From Saccoglossus kowalevskii (lineage: Eukaryota; Hemichordata; Enteropneusta; Harrimaniidae): DNA of 38,870 nt. Positions within the stretch are counted from its first letter, which is position 1, and each line of letters begins with the position of its first letter. Positions 1-14,400 of the stretch are shown here, one piece after another. A program made the position numbers and the translations under genes. The notes beneath the pieces are model-generated. The model ran no database searches. It was not told the DNA's origin and saw only the letters and a list, made by a program, of their open reading frames with translations. Location of the stretch: contig NW_003143297.1 in the NCBI RefSeq assembly GCF_000003605.2, positions 123,782 through 162,651 on the forward strand, read 5' to 3'.

Positions 1-2013
1 ATCTTGGAGTTAAACCCGGAACTCGGGGTCAAGACTAGCCCCTCTGACTCTGAGCTGAACTAGTCTAAGGTGACACCAAGTTAGTTTGTTCACACTTGTT
101 TTTCAACAGTGGGTTAAATTTAACATGGTTTACTCCATTTTTGCTTTTGTATGAAATTCATAACATTTATTTTTTATAACCCTTTGTCATTGAATAAATT
201 AAATTACATATGATGAAACAAGTAGATATTTGATTCTGGTTTATTTTAAAACAATGTGATAACTGTATCAACACTTGATTTGTAATACTGTAAAATACTT
301 TATTTTAGCTAGAATTAATTTTCGCTGAAAAGACTTTTTCGGTGTTTTGTATGGAATTTATTTTCACTGATTTTTGACAAGTTGAATGTAAAATATAGGA
401 AAAAAAGTATATTCGCAGGATTTTATTTTAACTGAATCATTCCTTACTGAAAGTTATTCAAAAGCAAAAATGAAGTATTTTTCAGTAATGTACAGTTTGT
501 TCCTGATTGTGTTATATTGGCCTCATTGTAATCATTGTCCTAAAATACATGTAAATGATAGTATTGTTTGAAATATAATTGTGTGTAATTTTGTGTGCTA
601 GGTGTGGTTTTGCTTGATTGACTATGTGAATAAATTAAATCTCTGAAAAATATTTGTAAGCAAATAGCGCCCTCATGTGGTTAGAATTTGAGATTGCTGG
701 TAACCCTAATTATAATATGTTATTTAATAATATGGTGCCATGAATCAGTATTTCTTGATCGATCTACTTAAAATAATTTATGTTCGAAATATTACCTGAT
801 AATTTAGAGATCAGACTGAAAAGTTTGTAAAAAATATACAATAGCCTGCCACCATTGTTTGTAACAAATTGAATTTTTAATTATAAAAAACAATTAGATT
901 TACTCTATCTTGCCAACACAGCTGATGGGCTTCCCTGTTTAGACAATTCAATTATAACGAGTAATTAGTAGTCTTAATTAGTAGGTGCTTAGGTGGTCAA
1001 AGCCATTTTATTGTTAATTTTATACACTAAGTTAAGGAGTCTTCATTGTGTGTTTGTATTTAATATTTTCCAATTTGACAAGTTCAATTTGATAGGGTCA
1101 TTTTTGATGACTCAGAAATTATAATATTTAGAGTGAGAGCGATAAATTGTGGTTTTGTTGAAATGTGAATCATAAGTACAAAATTTATTGAGTACCGTAT
1201 TTGTTCAGTCACCATGTGCAAAATTTCAATTTATAAATTAAGTAATGTCTCTGTTAAAAAAAAAAATCTTCTTGGTGGGTGAATGCTGTGAAGTCCCTTA
1301 TAGACAGTAATAATATCCAGCAAGTCAATCCAAGCATATCAATTGCAAGATTCATCAGCAGAATCCCTACCAGGCAGCAAAATAAAAAAAGAATTCCACT
1401 GCTACTTAATATGTTAAAATGAGTAAATTTATCTAATACCATATCTCAATTCAAAGCTGTAAAATATTGCCTAAATTGCTTATTAATATATGCATGATTA
1501 GTCGTTTATGACGGGTGCGAGTGTATTAAGCTGTGTCAATACAAAGGGAAAGATGTATAGGCTGGTGGTAATGCACTATCCCCTGCTGATGGCCTCCGAC
1601 ATATTATTATGATAATACCTTGTACTCCACCTATATGTGCCACTGTCACTTCAGTTATACTGTCGAGGTACTGTGAAGTGGCAGGTTGTCAAGTCACCCA
1701 GCCTTAATTTAAATATTGTTGTGGGGGACACTGTGTCTGCTGTTTGCCTTACTACAGTGTGTGTTGAGTATTGCAAGGACCTATGCACATTGTATGTGAG
1801 ATGAATACTGAAACATGATGAATAATACTTGCTGACGGAACCACCTTATTATCAATAGTCTATTCAGTGCTATTGTGCAGTGTACCATGCTCGGCAGTGA
1901 ATTCTAGTTTTTAGTCATCAGTCTTCCCTTGTTTTGGATAAAACCCCCAAACCACCGCCACCCTGTGGAAACCAAATATCACCGGTCTCTGTTCGGCCTG
2001 CCATCCCTCGAAG
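1..2013. other. 5' flank and probable leader of the long isoform
   Basis: I see no supported coding sequence here. The stretch holds a MITE-like repeat (286-487, listed separately) and otherwise AT-rich unique-looking DNA. The last 100-150 bases before the ATG at 2014 are richer in C and G and probably belong to the untranslated leader. I cannot place the transcription start: no convincing TATA box or initiator stands out. Confidence 0.5.
286..487 (-). mobile_element. MITE-like palindromic element, copy 1 (about 202 bp)
   Basis: The element begins TACTGTAAAATACTTTATTT and ends near TTTTTCAGTA, so its ends are roughly inverted repeats of each other. It aligns over its whole length, on the opposite strand, with the element at 20497-20690. 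Shared inner blocks are the 'tttattttcactgatttttg' segment, the 'atgtaaaatat' segment and the 'ggattttatttt' segment. It carries no open reading frame, as expected of a non-autonomous DNA transposon. The strand is assigned only relative to copy 2. The superfamily and any target-site duplication are not clear. Confidence 0.6.
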
Positions 2014-2436
2014 ATGGCTGATGCTATGGAGGAAAAAGAACTGACAACGAAGGAAGATCATCATGAGTCTAATCCAGAAGCTGTTTTCCAGTCTATGGAA
2101 GGAGATAAGGACACTGGACCTGTCCGGAGGGTGACCAATTCAATGTTTGCGACTGTGACTGAAAAAATGGGTTCCCTCCCCTTAGGGGGATTCCGTAGGC
2201 AGGATGCTGAGCCTGTTTTTAAGGAGATAGATCGTACACTGAAACTACCCGATAAAAGGGCTGTTTATCGAGCATCCCCAGAACACTTGGAATCTTACAA
2301 TATTCCTGATGCCAGTCGTAACGGAAATTCTAACTGCAAAACAAATCAGGCTGCACCAACAAGTCCTGTTGACCCAACAGAAGCCGACAGTTTGATAGAG
2401 GCGGACACTGCTGTACCAGTCAACGAAAGATTTCTG
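2014..2436 (+). CDS. DPYS/CRMP: Alternative first coding exon 1L: long N-terminus (141 residues)
   Basis: The ATG sits in a strong start context (A at -3, G at +4: gaagATGGC). The 141 codons end with CTG before a GTAATG donor, in phase 0, which matches the acceptor at 10278 and gives ...NERFL joined to TQRILIKGG. Translation past the donor stops after seven codons (stop ends 2457), so splicing is needed. The segment is hydrophilic, starts acidic ([19 protein letters not shown]) and looks disordered at both ends. A more ordered-looking middle lies around residues 40-100, with [10 protein letters not shown] and PLGGFRRQ. No domain is recognised. Vertebrate CRMPs also have long 'A' isoforms made by an alternative first exon, and this has the same architecture. 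I have not shown sequence homology to them. Confidence 0.8.
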
Positions 2437-5400
2437 GTAATGTTAACACGTGATTAATCTCACCACCCATCCATAACCCTCCCATGACCTCTTTACCTGA
2501 ACTCATCTATCCATCATATACTGGCAAGTAAATTGTGAAAACGTACTTGGTAGCCAAACCTCCTCTCCCCACCCTGCCCACGTGTATTATTTCTAGACCA
2601 TGCTTTCCTCTCTGCTTGCTGATTTCAGTAAACATGGCTGCCTCCTACACTTGTTCATAGGCTGAATATTAATAAGGTAGATACACTGCAATCCATTATG
2701 ACTTACCAAGACACATTATGTATTTAAATAATCTGTCTATAACTACATACATATTGTAATGCACCTCATGAAATTGACATAAACATCCTGTCTGCTTTGC
2801 AACCACATATTGTTTCATTTTATTTTGCAATCAATTTTATTTTTAAACATATAGATAAATTGTCTGCTCCCAGGGTGTTGTCAATTAAAAACCAATAGCT
2901 GTGTCTACCACTTTAGTCCAACTACAAATATAAACAACGTATCCCATTCATAATTTTTTTTTTTTACTTTGAGTAATTTCAAAACTACAAAGATTCTGTT
3001 ATGTGTCTTCTCTTTGTCTTAGAAATCTGTCTGTTACCAGTAATGTCACAAATTGAACTCATTGTGCTTTCGTCTATTGTCATGTAAATGAGAAGCTTTC
3101 CCCTGTAGTTAATTGATGTCATAAATCCACTCTATTCTAATAAAGCATTTAACTGCTTTTCAACTTCTGATATATTATAATGGTGATGTCATAATTGTTC
3201 TTTCTCATCTATTTATACATTCAGTTTACCTACATAAAGACGAGCTTCTATATTAATTTTAAGGTTTTGTTTTGTACATGTTCAAATATTTTTAAAATGC
3301 CACAACAAAACCCTCTCTGTATGACAGAGTTTAAAAATACATATTAATCTTGTTCGCCATGAACTCCCACTGATACGTACACGTGTTTGAAATGAATAAA
3401 ACTCATCCAAGCGTATGATGGAATTGGTCTATCACAAGTTGTGTTTTTACCTATTGTTGGTGCCATGTGCAGGATTATTGCTTTGTGTCAACACTAACCT
3501 ATGTGAAATGCACGCTTTAATGTAAAACCAGATTGGTATTTAGATTTATATTTTTAAATTTAATTTGTACAATAACTTGCACACCATTGTTTAAAATAAT
3601 ATTCCACATACAATTGGGGAGAATTGCGATAAATTGAATTTTTGTGATGAAATTGATTTCATTAATAGTGACTTTATTAATTTTTATTTTAATGATGTAG
3701 TATTGCAAAGTTAAACCTGGATGGTTACATTTGTATGCCTGTTTGGGTGAAACCATTATATATGTGTGGTGCGATGCAGAAGGGGAAGGGGATGAGGCTT
3801 CATTGTAATCATCTAAAATTTAGTTCTTTGAGGAAATGTAATATTGGTGCTTCAGTATTACCCAGTGTTTTCCCCCTGTGGTTATAGTTTGTTGAACCGC
3901 AATAAGTCACTTGGCAGTGTACAATGTTGGTGTATCTATATGTGGGTCGAATTACTGTACTACGGTATATTGTAATAACCACACACTAAATACCAATGCA
4001 AGAATTTGTAATGATCCTCTTTCAGTTTTTGGTATGCCAGCATTCATGTCAATTACTGATAATATAAATTTGTATATTTTAGAAATTACCAAGAAAATGT
4101 TTTACTTTAACTTGCATCATGTCAGGTGATTCTGAAAAAAAATTCTATTTTTCAATATTTATGATATATATATATTAAATTTGATTATATTTTCATATTC
4201 AAAATAACAACTTTAAATTGATTAAGTTGAATTTTGAACTTAAACTTTAAAAAATTCTCAATAGATATATGATAAAATATAGATGTTTAAAATAGTAAAT
4301 CAGCTGCTAGTGGGTGTATTTTATAGAAACATGGAAGTGGATACAATTGACCTCATTGTGTGATTTGATCTATTTGAATTCAATCTATTTATGTAAATCC
4401 TGTAACAATCTTTTTGATGAATGGGAAATCCTAATTACATCTCATTTACATATATTGTGTTTTGCATTCTCTCTCTCGTATTGTTTCTCGCATGCATATA
4501 CAACAAATCATTTAATTTTAGCTGCAAGCAGTTTGCACGATTTGCTGATTCATAGGCTTAATTACAAATTTTGTGAAAGTTGCTGTGATTCACTATAAAT
4601 TGTTGTGGTTGTAACTGGTAGAGATTTGTCTCTTCTGAAATTAATGCATTTTACAATATACTATTATAAAGTACACGGAAGCGTACTGGGTAAAGAAACT
4701 GATACAGTCTATCACATTAGGTTTTGTTTTCATTACATGTAAACCTGACACGTCACGTGTCTTGTAATACTAGCATCTAGGCAAGTTACTCCACACATAA
4801 TAAATCATCAACTTTGTACTCAATTATTTTTTTTTAACCTGACCCATCTTTTATTTTTCTCAGTAAATTAGATTTTAGTACCAGTTAGGACAAAATTTAT
4901 TATGTTTTAATGGTGTCTGTTATTGGGGTAATTAATGGCAATGGACATGCAGCTGAGCACTCCAGTTTCGTAATCAATTTAATTTTTTTGAGGTAGAAGT
5001 AATCATAGACATTTAATGAATATTCAAACTTGATTAACATAAATAAAATAATTGGGAAGCAAATTGTACTTTATAATTATTATGAATTGTAATATTCTAA
5101 ATTTTCTGTTTTGTAAGCACTACAATAAATAGTGTGCAGGTCTGCTAGTGTTCTTTTCTTTTCTGTATTCTATGAAATTGTCATAACCAGTGACAGACAT
5201 TGCATGATATTAATGAATGCAAACGTCTGCGGTATTATGAACGTATACTAGCCAATAGAAGATGTGAGCGTCTGCTAGGATTCTTGTACGTGATCACTAT
5301 TACAATGCTGTCGTGCACACATGTCTGGCATAGTGAATGCATCTATTTTAGGGTGTGTCACTTTCTCTTGTTCTGGATCTACCTTTGTACCGTGGAGATT

Positions 5401-8400
5401 TCCACATAATGGCGTCTTATATTGCATAATACGTGGTTTGATGGTCGGACAATGAATGTGTACTCAAGAGGAATTATAGTTTACTGGCTTTACTGGGTTT
5501 GATTATCAGATTTATGTTAATGTTGTGACTTGGGAACATAGCTCATTATGTTTGTGAATTGAATTCATACGTCAGTTGTTACGTTCTGGATGTCAGAAAG
5601 TGCCACATTTTGATTGGCGTACACATGCACTAAAAAACCCAAGTGAAATTTAAAAAATGTTATGTTCTTGTGGTTAGCAGAATTAAAGTTTATGATATCT
5701 AATGTCTATAATACTGGATATGACAATGTCTTTGTATATTATTTATGTTTGGGACAAAATGCTTCATGAATGGAAGAAATACAAAAAAATCAAATATATG
5801 AAATACAGGCCTTACAAATTAATTATTATAAAATTACACACAGTAAAAAGGTGCATTTAAGATGTAAATTGCCTGTCCAAACTTATTATGAATTATTGAA
5901 TTTGGCCTTAGGCAACTATTAATTTTGTTTTTTATTAGTCTTTGAAATAAACTGATTCTCTTGGTCTTGTTAGAATGTGGCCACAAAAATTAGAGAATAG
6001 TACCCCTTGTCTAATATTCATTATCAAAGGTAGAAATACACTGCCCATCTAAAACCTTGCCCATAGGCAATGTTTGGATAAAACATGACTAATTCGTCCG
6101 TAAAATAGCTGACCAGTTTTATACTACTGTGATTATTTGCTACTAAAGCAATGCATTTGTATAATGTGTTCATTTAAAACTTGTTCTGTTCTATTATTTG
6201 CCAACATAATTTGAACCAATGCATAATATTTCATTAAAATCACTGAGTATTTTTTTTCACTATGAGGAAAAATGTAAAATTTGATCTTTTTGTGATGCCT
6301 ATCTTAGAACCAATCATGCCTGATGACTATTAAAATTAGAATAGTGTCAAAAATATGCTTGATATTTTGTAACCTCATTTCATGATTATTGTATTTAGAC
6401 TATAATGGAATGTTTATGATCAACAAAAAATGCACCAAGAGATTGCCCTGAATAGGGTATCAGAAAAATGCAGTAATCACATGTAAAATAAGCACAAGCC
6501 ATTTTATATCTGGCATAATTTTAACAGATCCTTAATTTTGCTAAAAGGCCAACTGTTCTCATTATGATAATTTACAATTTCATACAAATGTGAGCTTATC
6601 TTAAATGGTTCAGTGTGAATTCTTTAAAATCACACCAAAATAAAATGATTTGTTTCACATGTGCCTAATATGGTGATGCACACCTCCTAATCAACTATGG
6701 GAGTCTGTGAGTTCACCTTAATTTTAAACACTCTCATTGTAACAATTAACTTTATTGAATTAAACTAGTAAATATTCTAAGTTAACTATAGCCCTTGATT
6801 CCATGGCTTCTTTTGGGTTGATCTGAGAAAAACAATACTGAAATATTTTTCACTCTCAAAATCTTATTGTGTCTTAGTTCAGACTCCAGAGGACTACCTG
6901 AAATTCAGTTTGTTTTTTAAGAATACTAAGTTTTGTTAATTTTCTAAATCCATCAACATTTTTAATTTTGATCTTGTAAACAAGTATTTTGAATGATTGC
7001 TTCAATATGTTTTCTTACAAAAATTAAGTTCATCGATAAGGTCAAGACACTTTGACCATTATTTATTCAATATTTTTTATACAGGGTGGCCCAACTCAGC
7101 TATAAATAGCTGCTTTCCAATGAGACCTTGTAACATACAACACACATACAACAAAAATTATACAAAATAGTATATCCAATAAAATAAAAAAAAACACTAG
7201 ATATAGCTGAAAATTACCAAAATATACTTAAGGAGACAATATATTTTTTTTTCGAGTTGTATTTAATGTCATGCAATTACAAAGAGTCTCTGGTAGGGCG
7301 TTTTGCAGTTTGGTACCTTGATATTTAAAAGAGGTATGTGACATTGGAATGCCCAGGCAAGTCAGCAGCCGTAGCCTGCCTAGTATTATAGATTAATCTG
7401 AACAGAAATTTGTTGATGTAAATAACAAGGAAATTTAAAATTCATTTGCTGGTTCAACTGTTTCTGGAATATTTTGCCCAGCTTAACCCATGTCATGCAG
7501 TTGTACGCATCAAAATCATCATAACATACTCCAAACTGAAGCTATATGATTCAAAGCTAAATTAATCATAGTATTTCCTGTTCAAACCAGGTAATTTAAT
7601 TTCTCCAACATCATATGAGCTAAATTTAAACCAAATATTTCTCCTATAGTTATTTATAACAATTTATGTATACAAGTATTAAATAAAGGTCATAAAAGCG
7701 TAATTATATTTAAATTGTATTTTCTTTGTTGTGATTTTGTGATTAATTAAGAAATGTTCCCATACATGTCGATAAACAATGGATAATATTCTCTGCTTTA
7801 AATATGTACCAACCTTATTCATTTTTGAGTTGGAAAGATACTAAATCATCTATTACTAACCGTAACCAAGCAACTTCAGATTTCACTTCCCTAGCAACAG
7901 TTATATCGATGTTGTGGGAACCACACCTGCCTTGATGTAAAATGGTTTATAAGGTTTCTATCATTCTGCATTACTAACAATCTCCTGTGAGAAAACATAC
8001 TAATAAAAACAGACATTGGTTGCTGGTTAATTTCACATATTTTTTCCCAACTTTATATATAGATCTGTTAAATATAATATTTGGAAATTCAGAATTTAGT
8101 TATACATTGTAGTGATTTTAGATTCATATTTATTATTGTTGTTTATTAAATTCTTCATTTTTTATCCTAATGCAATTAAGCATGTACTTAAATCTAATCT
8201 TATCGTTCAGACATGAATATTTGGTTAAAAAAATAATGTTAACAGTTCACACACTGTAGTTTAGTAGTAATATTGTTCAGCATCGTAGATAAAGAATTTG
8301 AAATCTTCCGGTTTGTTTATCAAAATAATTATAACTTGGAAATGTATATTCAGTTAATTAATTAAGCGTATGCGATAACAATGGGAATGTTACTAATCTT

Positions 8401-11400
8401 GCTTTTTCTCATCAGTAGTAACTTTACACTAGAAATTACTAACACCTTAGGTAGTTCAATAAACCACTTAACTCACTAAAATTCCATGTATATTGCACGT
8501 GTATTGACTGATGGACTTTTGCAAAAAAAAAACAGGTATTATAGCTTTGTGGTTGATATATATCATTATATAACAACACATACTGAGCGTGAAAGCCCCT
8601 TGTTGGACCGTGAATTGCAGTGAGTCCAACCAATCTATATCAACTACAACGTCAAGGTGTTAAGTGTTAAAAGTCAAAATGGAACACGAGAAAGAGAAAA
8701 TGTCTCTGAAGAAGGTCCCCCACCTCAAGGTATGGTGACTAATATTGTACAAAAATATTCCATTTCTAGGCACAGGTTAAATAGTTAAGTTTTGGGTTAT
8801 GGTGCTTGAAGCAGTCGTTTCTGTCGTGTGTAACTTCACCATGCTTTAGCGGAAGTCATATTAGTTGGTTTATACTTTAATGGTTAATTAAAGTTGATAT
8901 TTTCTTTACTTTGCTTTGCCTCAGTAAATGTTGAGATGCTCTACAATAGAACGCTTTATAAACATCCTGTATAAGCTTTTTCTTGGAATCGCTGCTCTAC
9001 GGTTATAGGCGCATTTATTTGGTGTGGTTGATTTATTCTCATACCTGCTGTCTGTACCCATATGTTTTCGTATCTTCACTTTCATATATTATTAAATCAT
9101 TCACATTATCATATGTCTTTTATTTGCCACATATTTCAAAAAGCTTTGTATTTCACATCTGTCTTCGCTTATTCTTCCTTGTACAAAATGTACGTACCTA
9201 CATGTATTTCCCGACCTCCCATAACTAATTACTCATAACTTAACATAATGTTCCATTTCAGATGCGTATACAATGTTGCCATTTACTTGAATGTATTCAA
9301 ATACAATGTATTTCATTCCTAATATGTGTAACACATGTAATCATAATCCCAAAATTGCATTTGTCACTGAATCATTAAAATATGTCAAAGTTTAATCTTA
9401 CACACACTGCTGTCATTCACATAATAAATGTGCTACTAATACACTATTTACCTGTGAAAATAGCCATAAAAACTTTCAATTTTCTAAATCAATTTGGTGT
9501 AGTGTTGAGACAGGTTTCATTTTTCAACTTTATTTTTATAAATAAATTTGTATTTGGACTAAAACACTGAGAACACGTCCTTTACATTTGCGCTATGGCC
9601 GCCCAACTGAAATGCTGAAAACATGAGTAATACTTTAATAACTGTAATACTTAAATGATCAAGTACATTTGCATGATGGCAGCCCAAATGATATGCTGCT
9701 AACACTGTGCATGTATATACATACTATGTTGGGTGTTTTAATATCTGTCCTGTGTGACATCAACTCAACACCCTCATGTCATTATTTGTGCTGTTACATT
9801 CAAGTTTTATCTTGTACATGTGCACCCTCCCTACCCACAAATATACGTTACCAAGCTGCATGTACGTGTATATGCATTTGTTAAACTAATTTGAAATCCC
9901 CTCACAACTAATTATGGATCTTCATATTTCCCTCCCGCTGATGTGTTTACATAGAGTAACTCTCCTCAGACCCCTTCCCCTTATAAGAACAGCCAGCTAA
10001 TCTGTAATTGTCTACTATTACAATGTATTCGTAATCTTTATGTTATAATCATTAATTACATTTATTGTTTGTCCAGTTACATTGTATGTTTGTCAAAATT
10101 AGTATCAGATAAGGAAATGATTGGGCTTTGTTGTATTTTTGATACTACAATATAGAAGACCAAAATCACCAAGTATCCAGTCTACATTATTTCTCAGTTT
10201 TGTTTTGCAAATATTTCTCAAATTTGATAATTTTGTACCAACAACATGTTTATTTATTTACTGTATTTATTTCACAGACTCAACGAATCTTAATCAAGGG
10301 TGGTAGAGTGGTCAATTCTGACTATTCATTTGACGCTGATGTCTACTGTGAAGATGGCATTATTCGGTAAGATATTATCACAATTTTTAGTCATTTTTGG
10401 TTTGGGGCATTTTAAAAATTAGTTATCAGCTCTATATTTGTACTTTGCAGGGTTTGAAGGCTCAAAATTCCTGACTTGATGACCTTAAAATATTTCCTTC
10501 ATAATTTTAAGTACCAGTAGTCTATAAAGTAATTTTTAGATGTTGTGGCCTTGAATAAAGTGCAGTTAAACTGAGGCTTGGTTTGAAACTAACAATATCT
10601 TAGGGGTATAGCATGTCTAATTTTAGGGGTAGATGTCAATGCATCTATATGCATTATTCTTGTATCTTGATAAGACTTAAAGATCCAATTCACTTGCCCC
10701 GGGTAAGTGTGAATTGGAAGTTGGGCTATGCTAATGAGTGTTGTTAATCACTTGCATAGCCTATGACGCATCCTGTTTCAGCGGCCCAACATCACTTGAC
10801 TTTGATTGACAGGAGTTAATTACTCAAGATTAGGAGCGCGTCACTTTCCCCAGTTCGTGTTTTTGACTTTTATCGCCAAAATCTCAGCTCGTACACTATT
10901 TATTGTCATAAATACTACACACAGTCACTGCTGTGATATTCATAGTTACTTTGGCGCGACATAATCGATCTGTAAGTTCGAGAAAACGCGTTTTTACCGG
11001 AGCTTGGCTGGAGCTGTTTACTACAGCGTGACATGCAAGGCCATAATCCCTATTGTTTAGGAGCGTATTTATAGTATACCTGGGCCTTTAAGTAAATTTG
11101 ACTTTTGTCACTTTCCATGAAATAATCCCAGCATACAGAATCAAGACCTGTAGGGAAAAAGGGAAATTCTGTTCATTTACAGTGTTCCCACCAGACGTGA
11201 AACATATATTTCATGATTTTAGATTTTGTTTGTGCTTTTGAGGGCACTGTCTCCTATACATTGTATAAATTGAACAAAATAAAAATACTGTCTCTGTCCA
11301 ACACTGCATTTACATCAGTAGTCTAAAAATATACAAAAATGGTACAAGTGTGCCCTCTAAGCCTATATGACACAGCACTGATGCACACAAATTTGCTGTG

Positions 11401-14400
11401 ATGCAACTAGTGATGCTAATTCATTGCCGTGTCATTGACGCAACAGAAAATCATAAATTGAAAACATTTGAAAAACATTTCACAATAGATATGGAATATA
11501 TAATTTTGTAAAATTAAATTCACATTTTGTAAACAAAATAAGTTTGAAAACAAAGATAAGTAGTCACAACATTTTTCTTTGTGCCTAGTAACCTATACAT
11601 TCACATACAAATTATTTTTGTTCCTAAAGACCAAAGCCCCCCCCCCCCTCGCACACACCCACAACCCCAGTAGTCAACAAGTAGACTCAACTTAATTTTG
11701 GTGATTCCATTTTGACTAATTGGTACATACATGTAGCATTTTGCCATTTCTTATTAAAATGAATATCTGTTGGTTTCTCATTGCAGTCAAGTTGGTAAAG
11801 ACCTGATCACTCCAGGTGGTGCTACTATCATCGAAGCCAATGGCAAACTTGTCATGCCAGGTGGCATTGATACACATACACATTTTCAAATGCCATTTAT
11901 GGGAACGGTTTCTGCTGATGACTTCTATCAAGGAACTAAGGCTGCATTGGCTGGTGGTACAACCATGATAAGTAAGTACTCGATTCATCAGTACTATCAA
12001 CTGATTTATTGTTACAGTAATTTATCTTCACAGAAGAAAGAAAAAGACTCTTTGGTCTAAGTTACTTATTTTCATTGACTATGCATAATAGTACATGTAA
12101 ACCTGTAGAAAAAGTATTTTATTAATCCTTATCTTGTCGGCCACATGTACTTTTACATTGACTTGACTTGACTTAATCTGTGAATCTGTAAAATGTTTTA
12201 TTCATATTTTGTTAGCTTCCGGGGGAAAAAAATCCTTTTTAGCTATTAAACATCTTATCTTTGCCAATTTATCTATCCTGTAATTTTACTAATTTAAAAA
12301 AGAATATCTTCTCACAAAAGAGATTGTTGACACCCATTTAAGTTTCTGTTAATGTAAATTAATTTGCTAAAATAACTGTTCAAACTATTTTACAGTATTT
12401 TCACTTTAACCAATAGAAAATGAAATTAAAAAGGAAAAATGCATGAAAGTATGCGAAATGTTGGCAAGTTGCCAAGCTTGTGTACATTGTGTCTTGCACA
12501 TAGTTAAAAACGCAAAAAACATTAAAATGTGGCGACCATTATGCCATGTGTGTAAGATTTGCATTGATGGACATTGACTTTCCCACAATTCAATGCATTC
12601 TCCCAGTGACAAGCATAAACATAAGTTTCATATGAATGTGGTGTGTACTAAATAACTTCTTTGATTCCTTGAGTTAAGATTCACCTTAACTCCAATTATC
12701 TTTCTGCAGTGGATTTTGTGATTCCGCAGAAAGGAGAGTCGTTGTTGTCAGCTTACGAGAAATGGCGTTCCTGGGCCGACCCTAAAGTTTGCTGTGACTA
12801 TTCTCTGCATATGGCCGTGACATGGTGGGGTGATAAAGTATCCCAAGAAATGGAAGTACTTACCAAAGACAAAGGTAACAAAATACAGGAATTTATACAC
12901 GACTGTTTTTCTTGTGGGATACACCTGGCATATTCATTGCAAAAATAAGACAGTCCCTGCACAATTGGGATGTTTCTTTCACATCTCTTCTGTAAATTTA
13001 ACTCTTTGTCTGTTGATCTGAATAAAAAAAATATAATAATTTGCCGTTTGAACGGGACCTGTTACTTGAATCTATTTTATGTGTAAACATAAAAAATGTC
13101 ATATCTGAGGCAAGTTGAAGACGAAGAAATCTGAGGGTTATATTGCCTATGTCTGTTTTCTTCTATGCATTTGTGTACTGCTTGGAGTGATTATAAAATC
13201 ATTGTATGTATATTGCTTTTACTATTTACATGTGAATACGTTTTCATTATTTTTCATCTAATAATTTGTGTTTTTACTTGTTTTAGGTGTGAATTCATTC
13301 AAAACTTTCATGGCTTATAAGGATGTTTTTATGTTGAATGATACAGAGGTTAGTCAACTATTTTGTATTGCTTTCAGTGCAAAATGTAAATAACATTTTC
13401 ACTGCTTTCAGTTTTTATGATTAAATATTTTGACTGTGTTAAAAAAAAAAATTCTCAAGTGACTTTAATTCTCTTGGATCCCAATAAAAGTTCACTGACT
13501 TGCTCAAACGCCAGGACAGTCACTGTGACTTCTTAGGATCCCAGGTAAAAGTCAGTGACTCCCTAGAATCGCAGTGAAAGTCATTACCACTCCCTAGGAC
13601 CCCTAGGTGAAAGTGGCTGTGTCCTAATGTGCACATATTTTATTTATCCATGGTTTCATGATTGATGTGGATCAAAATGTTTGTATATATAGACACCAAG
13701 AATTTAATGTAACCAACATATTTTCTTATTCTGAGTGCCAATGATGTCATGTTCCTGAACGACTTCAAAATAACTTTGAAATAGCTCTTCAGTCAATTGA
13801 CTCAATGAATGAATTATAACGATCTCAATTTAGCTAAAGAGCCAACAGTCTCATTGTGAGAACACCTTGAAGCTGAACTATTCCTCTAAACATAGGTGTA
13901 CTCATTATTTTCTTACAGTTATATCACACCTTCAATCGCTGTAAAGAGTTGCGTGCTTTGGCTCAAGTACATGCAGAGAATGGAGATCTGATTGCTGAGG
14001 TAATACATTTATTGTTTTCCTCGCTTATTAATGTGTATATCGTCAATAAATTGTCTAACAATTACTTGTATCAAGTAAAAAGTTGCTATTGTGTGTGGTC
14101 TGAAGTAATATTTTATTATTGTACTGGTACTTGTATAATGAAATTACTTTTAATTCTTTTTATAAAATGGAATACTGAAATGAATAGTAGACTCTTCAGA
14201 AGACTATTATTGAATTGTTTATATACATAAATATTTGTAATTTTCTGTCTTTATCGAGATCCTGTATTATACGTGAAATCAAACGAAAAAAACAGGACTA
14301 AGCATTGTAGTGGTGTCAAAACATGGCATAGGATTTGACAAACGTGAAAGAATTTAATTTAAATACAATGTATGTTTATGTTTAATAATGTGCTATTCTC

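Noticed and set aside
2437-2457. Extension of exon 1L to a stop at 2457 as an independent 147-residue protein
   Set aside because: A good GTAATG donor in phase 0 lies at 2437 and fits the acceptor at 10278; the seven extra codons are intron.
4314-4598. 94-residue open frame in the first intron
   Set aside because: The composition (Cys/Leu/Ser/His-rich) and lack of any recognisable motif or splice context fit chance in AT-rich intron.
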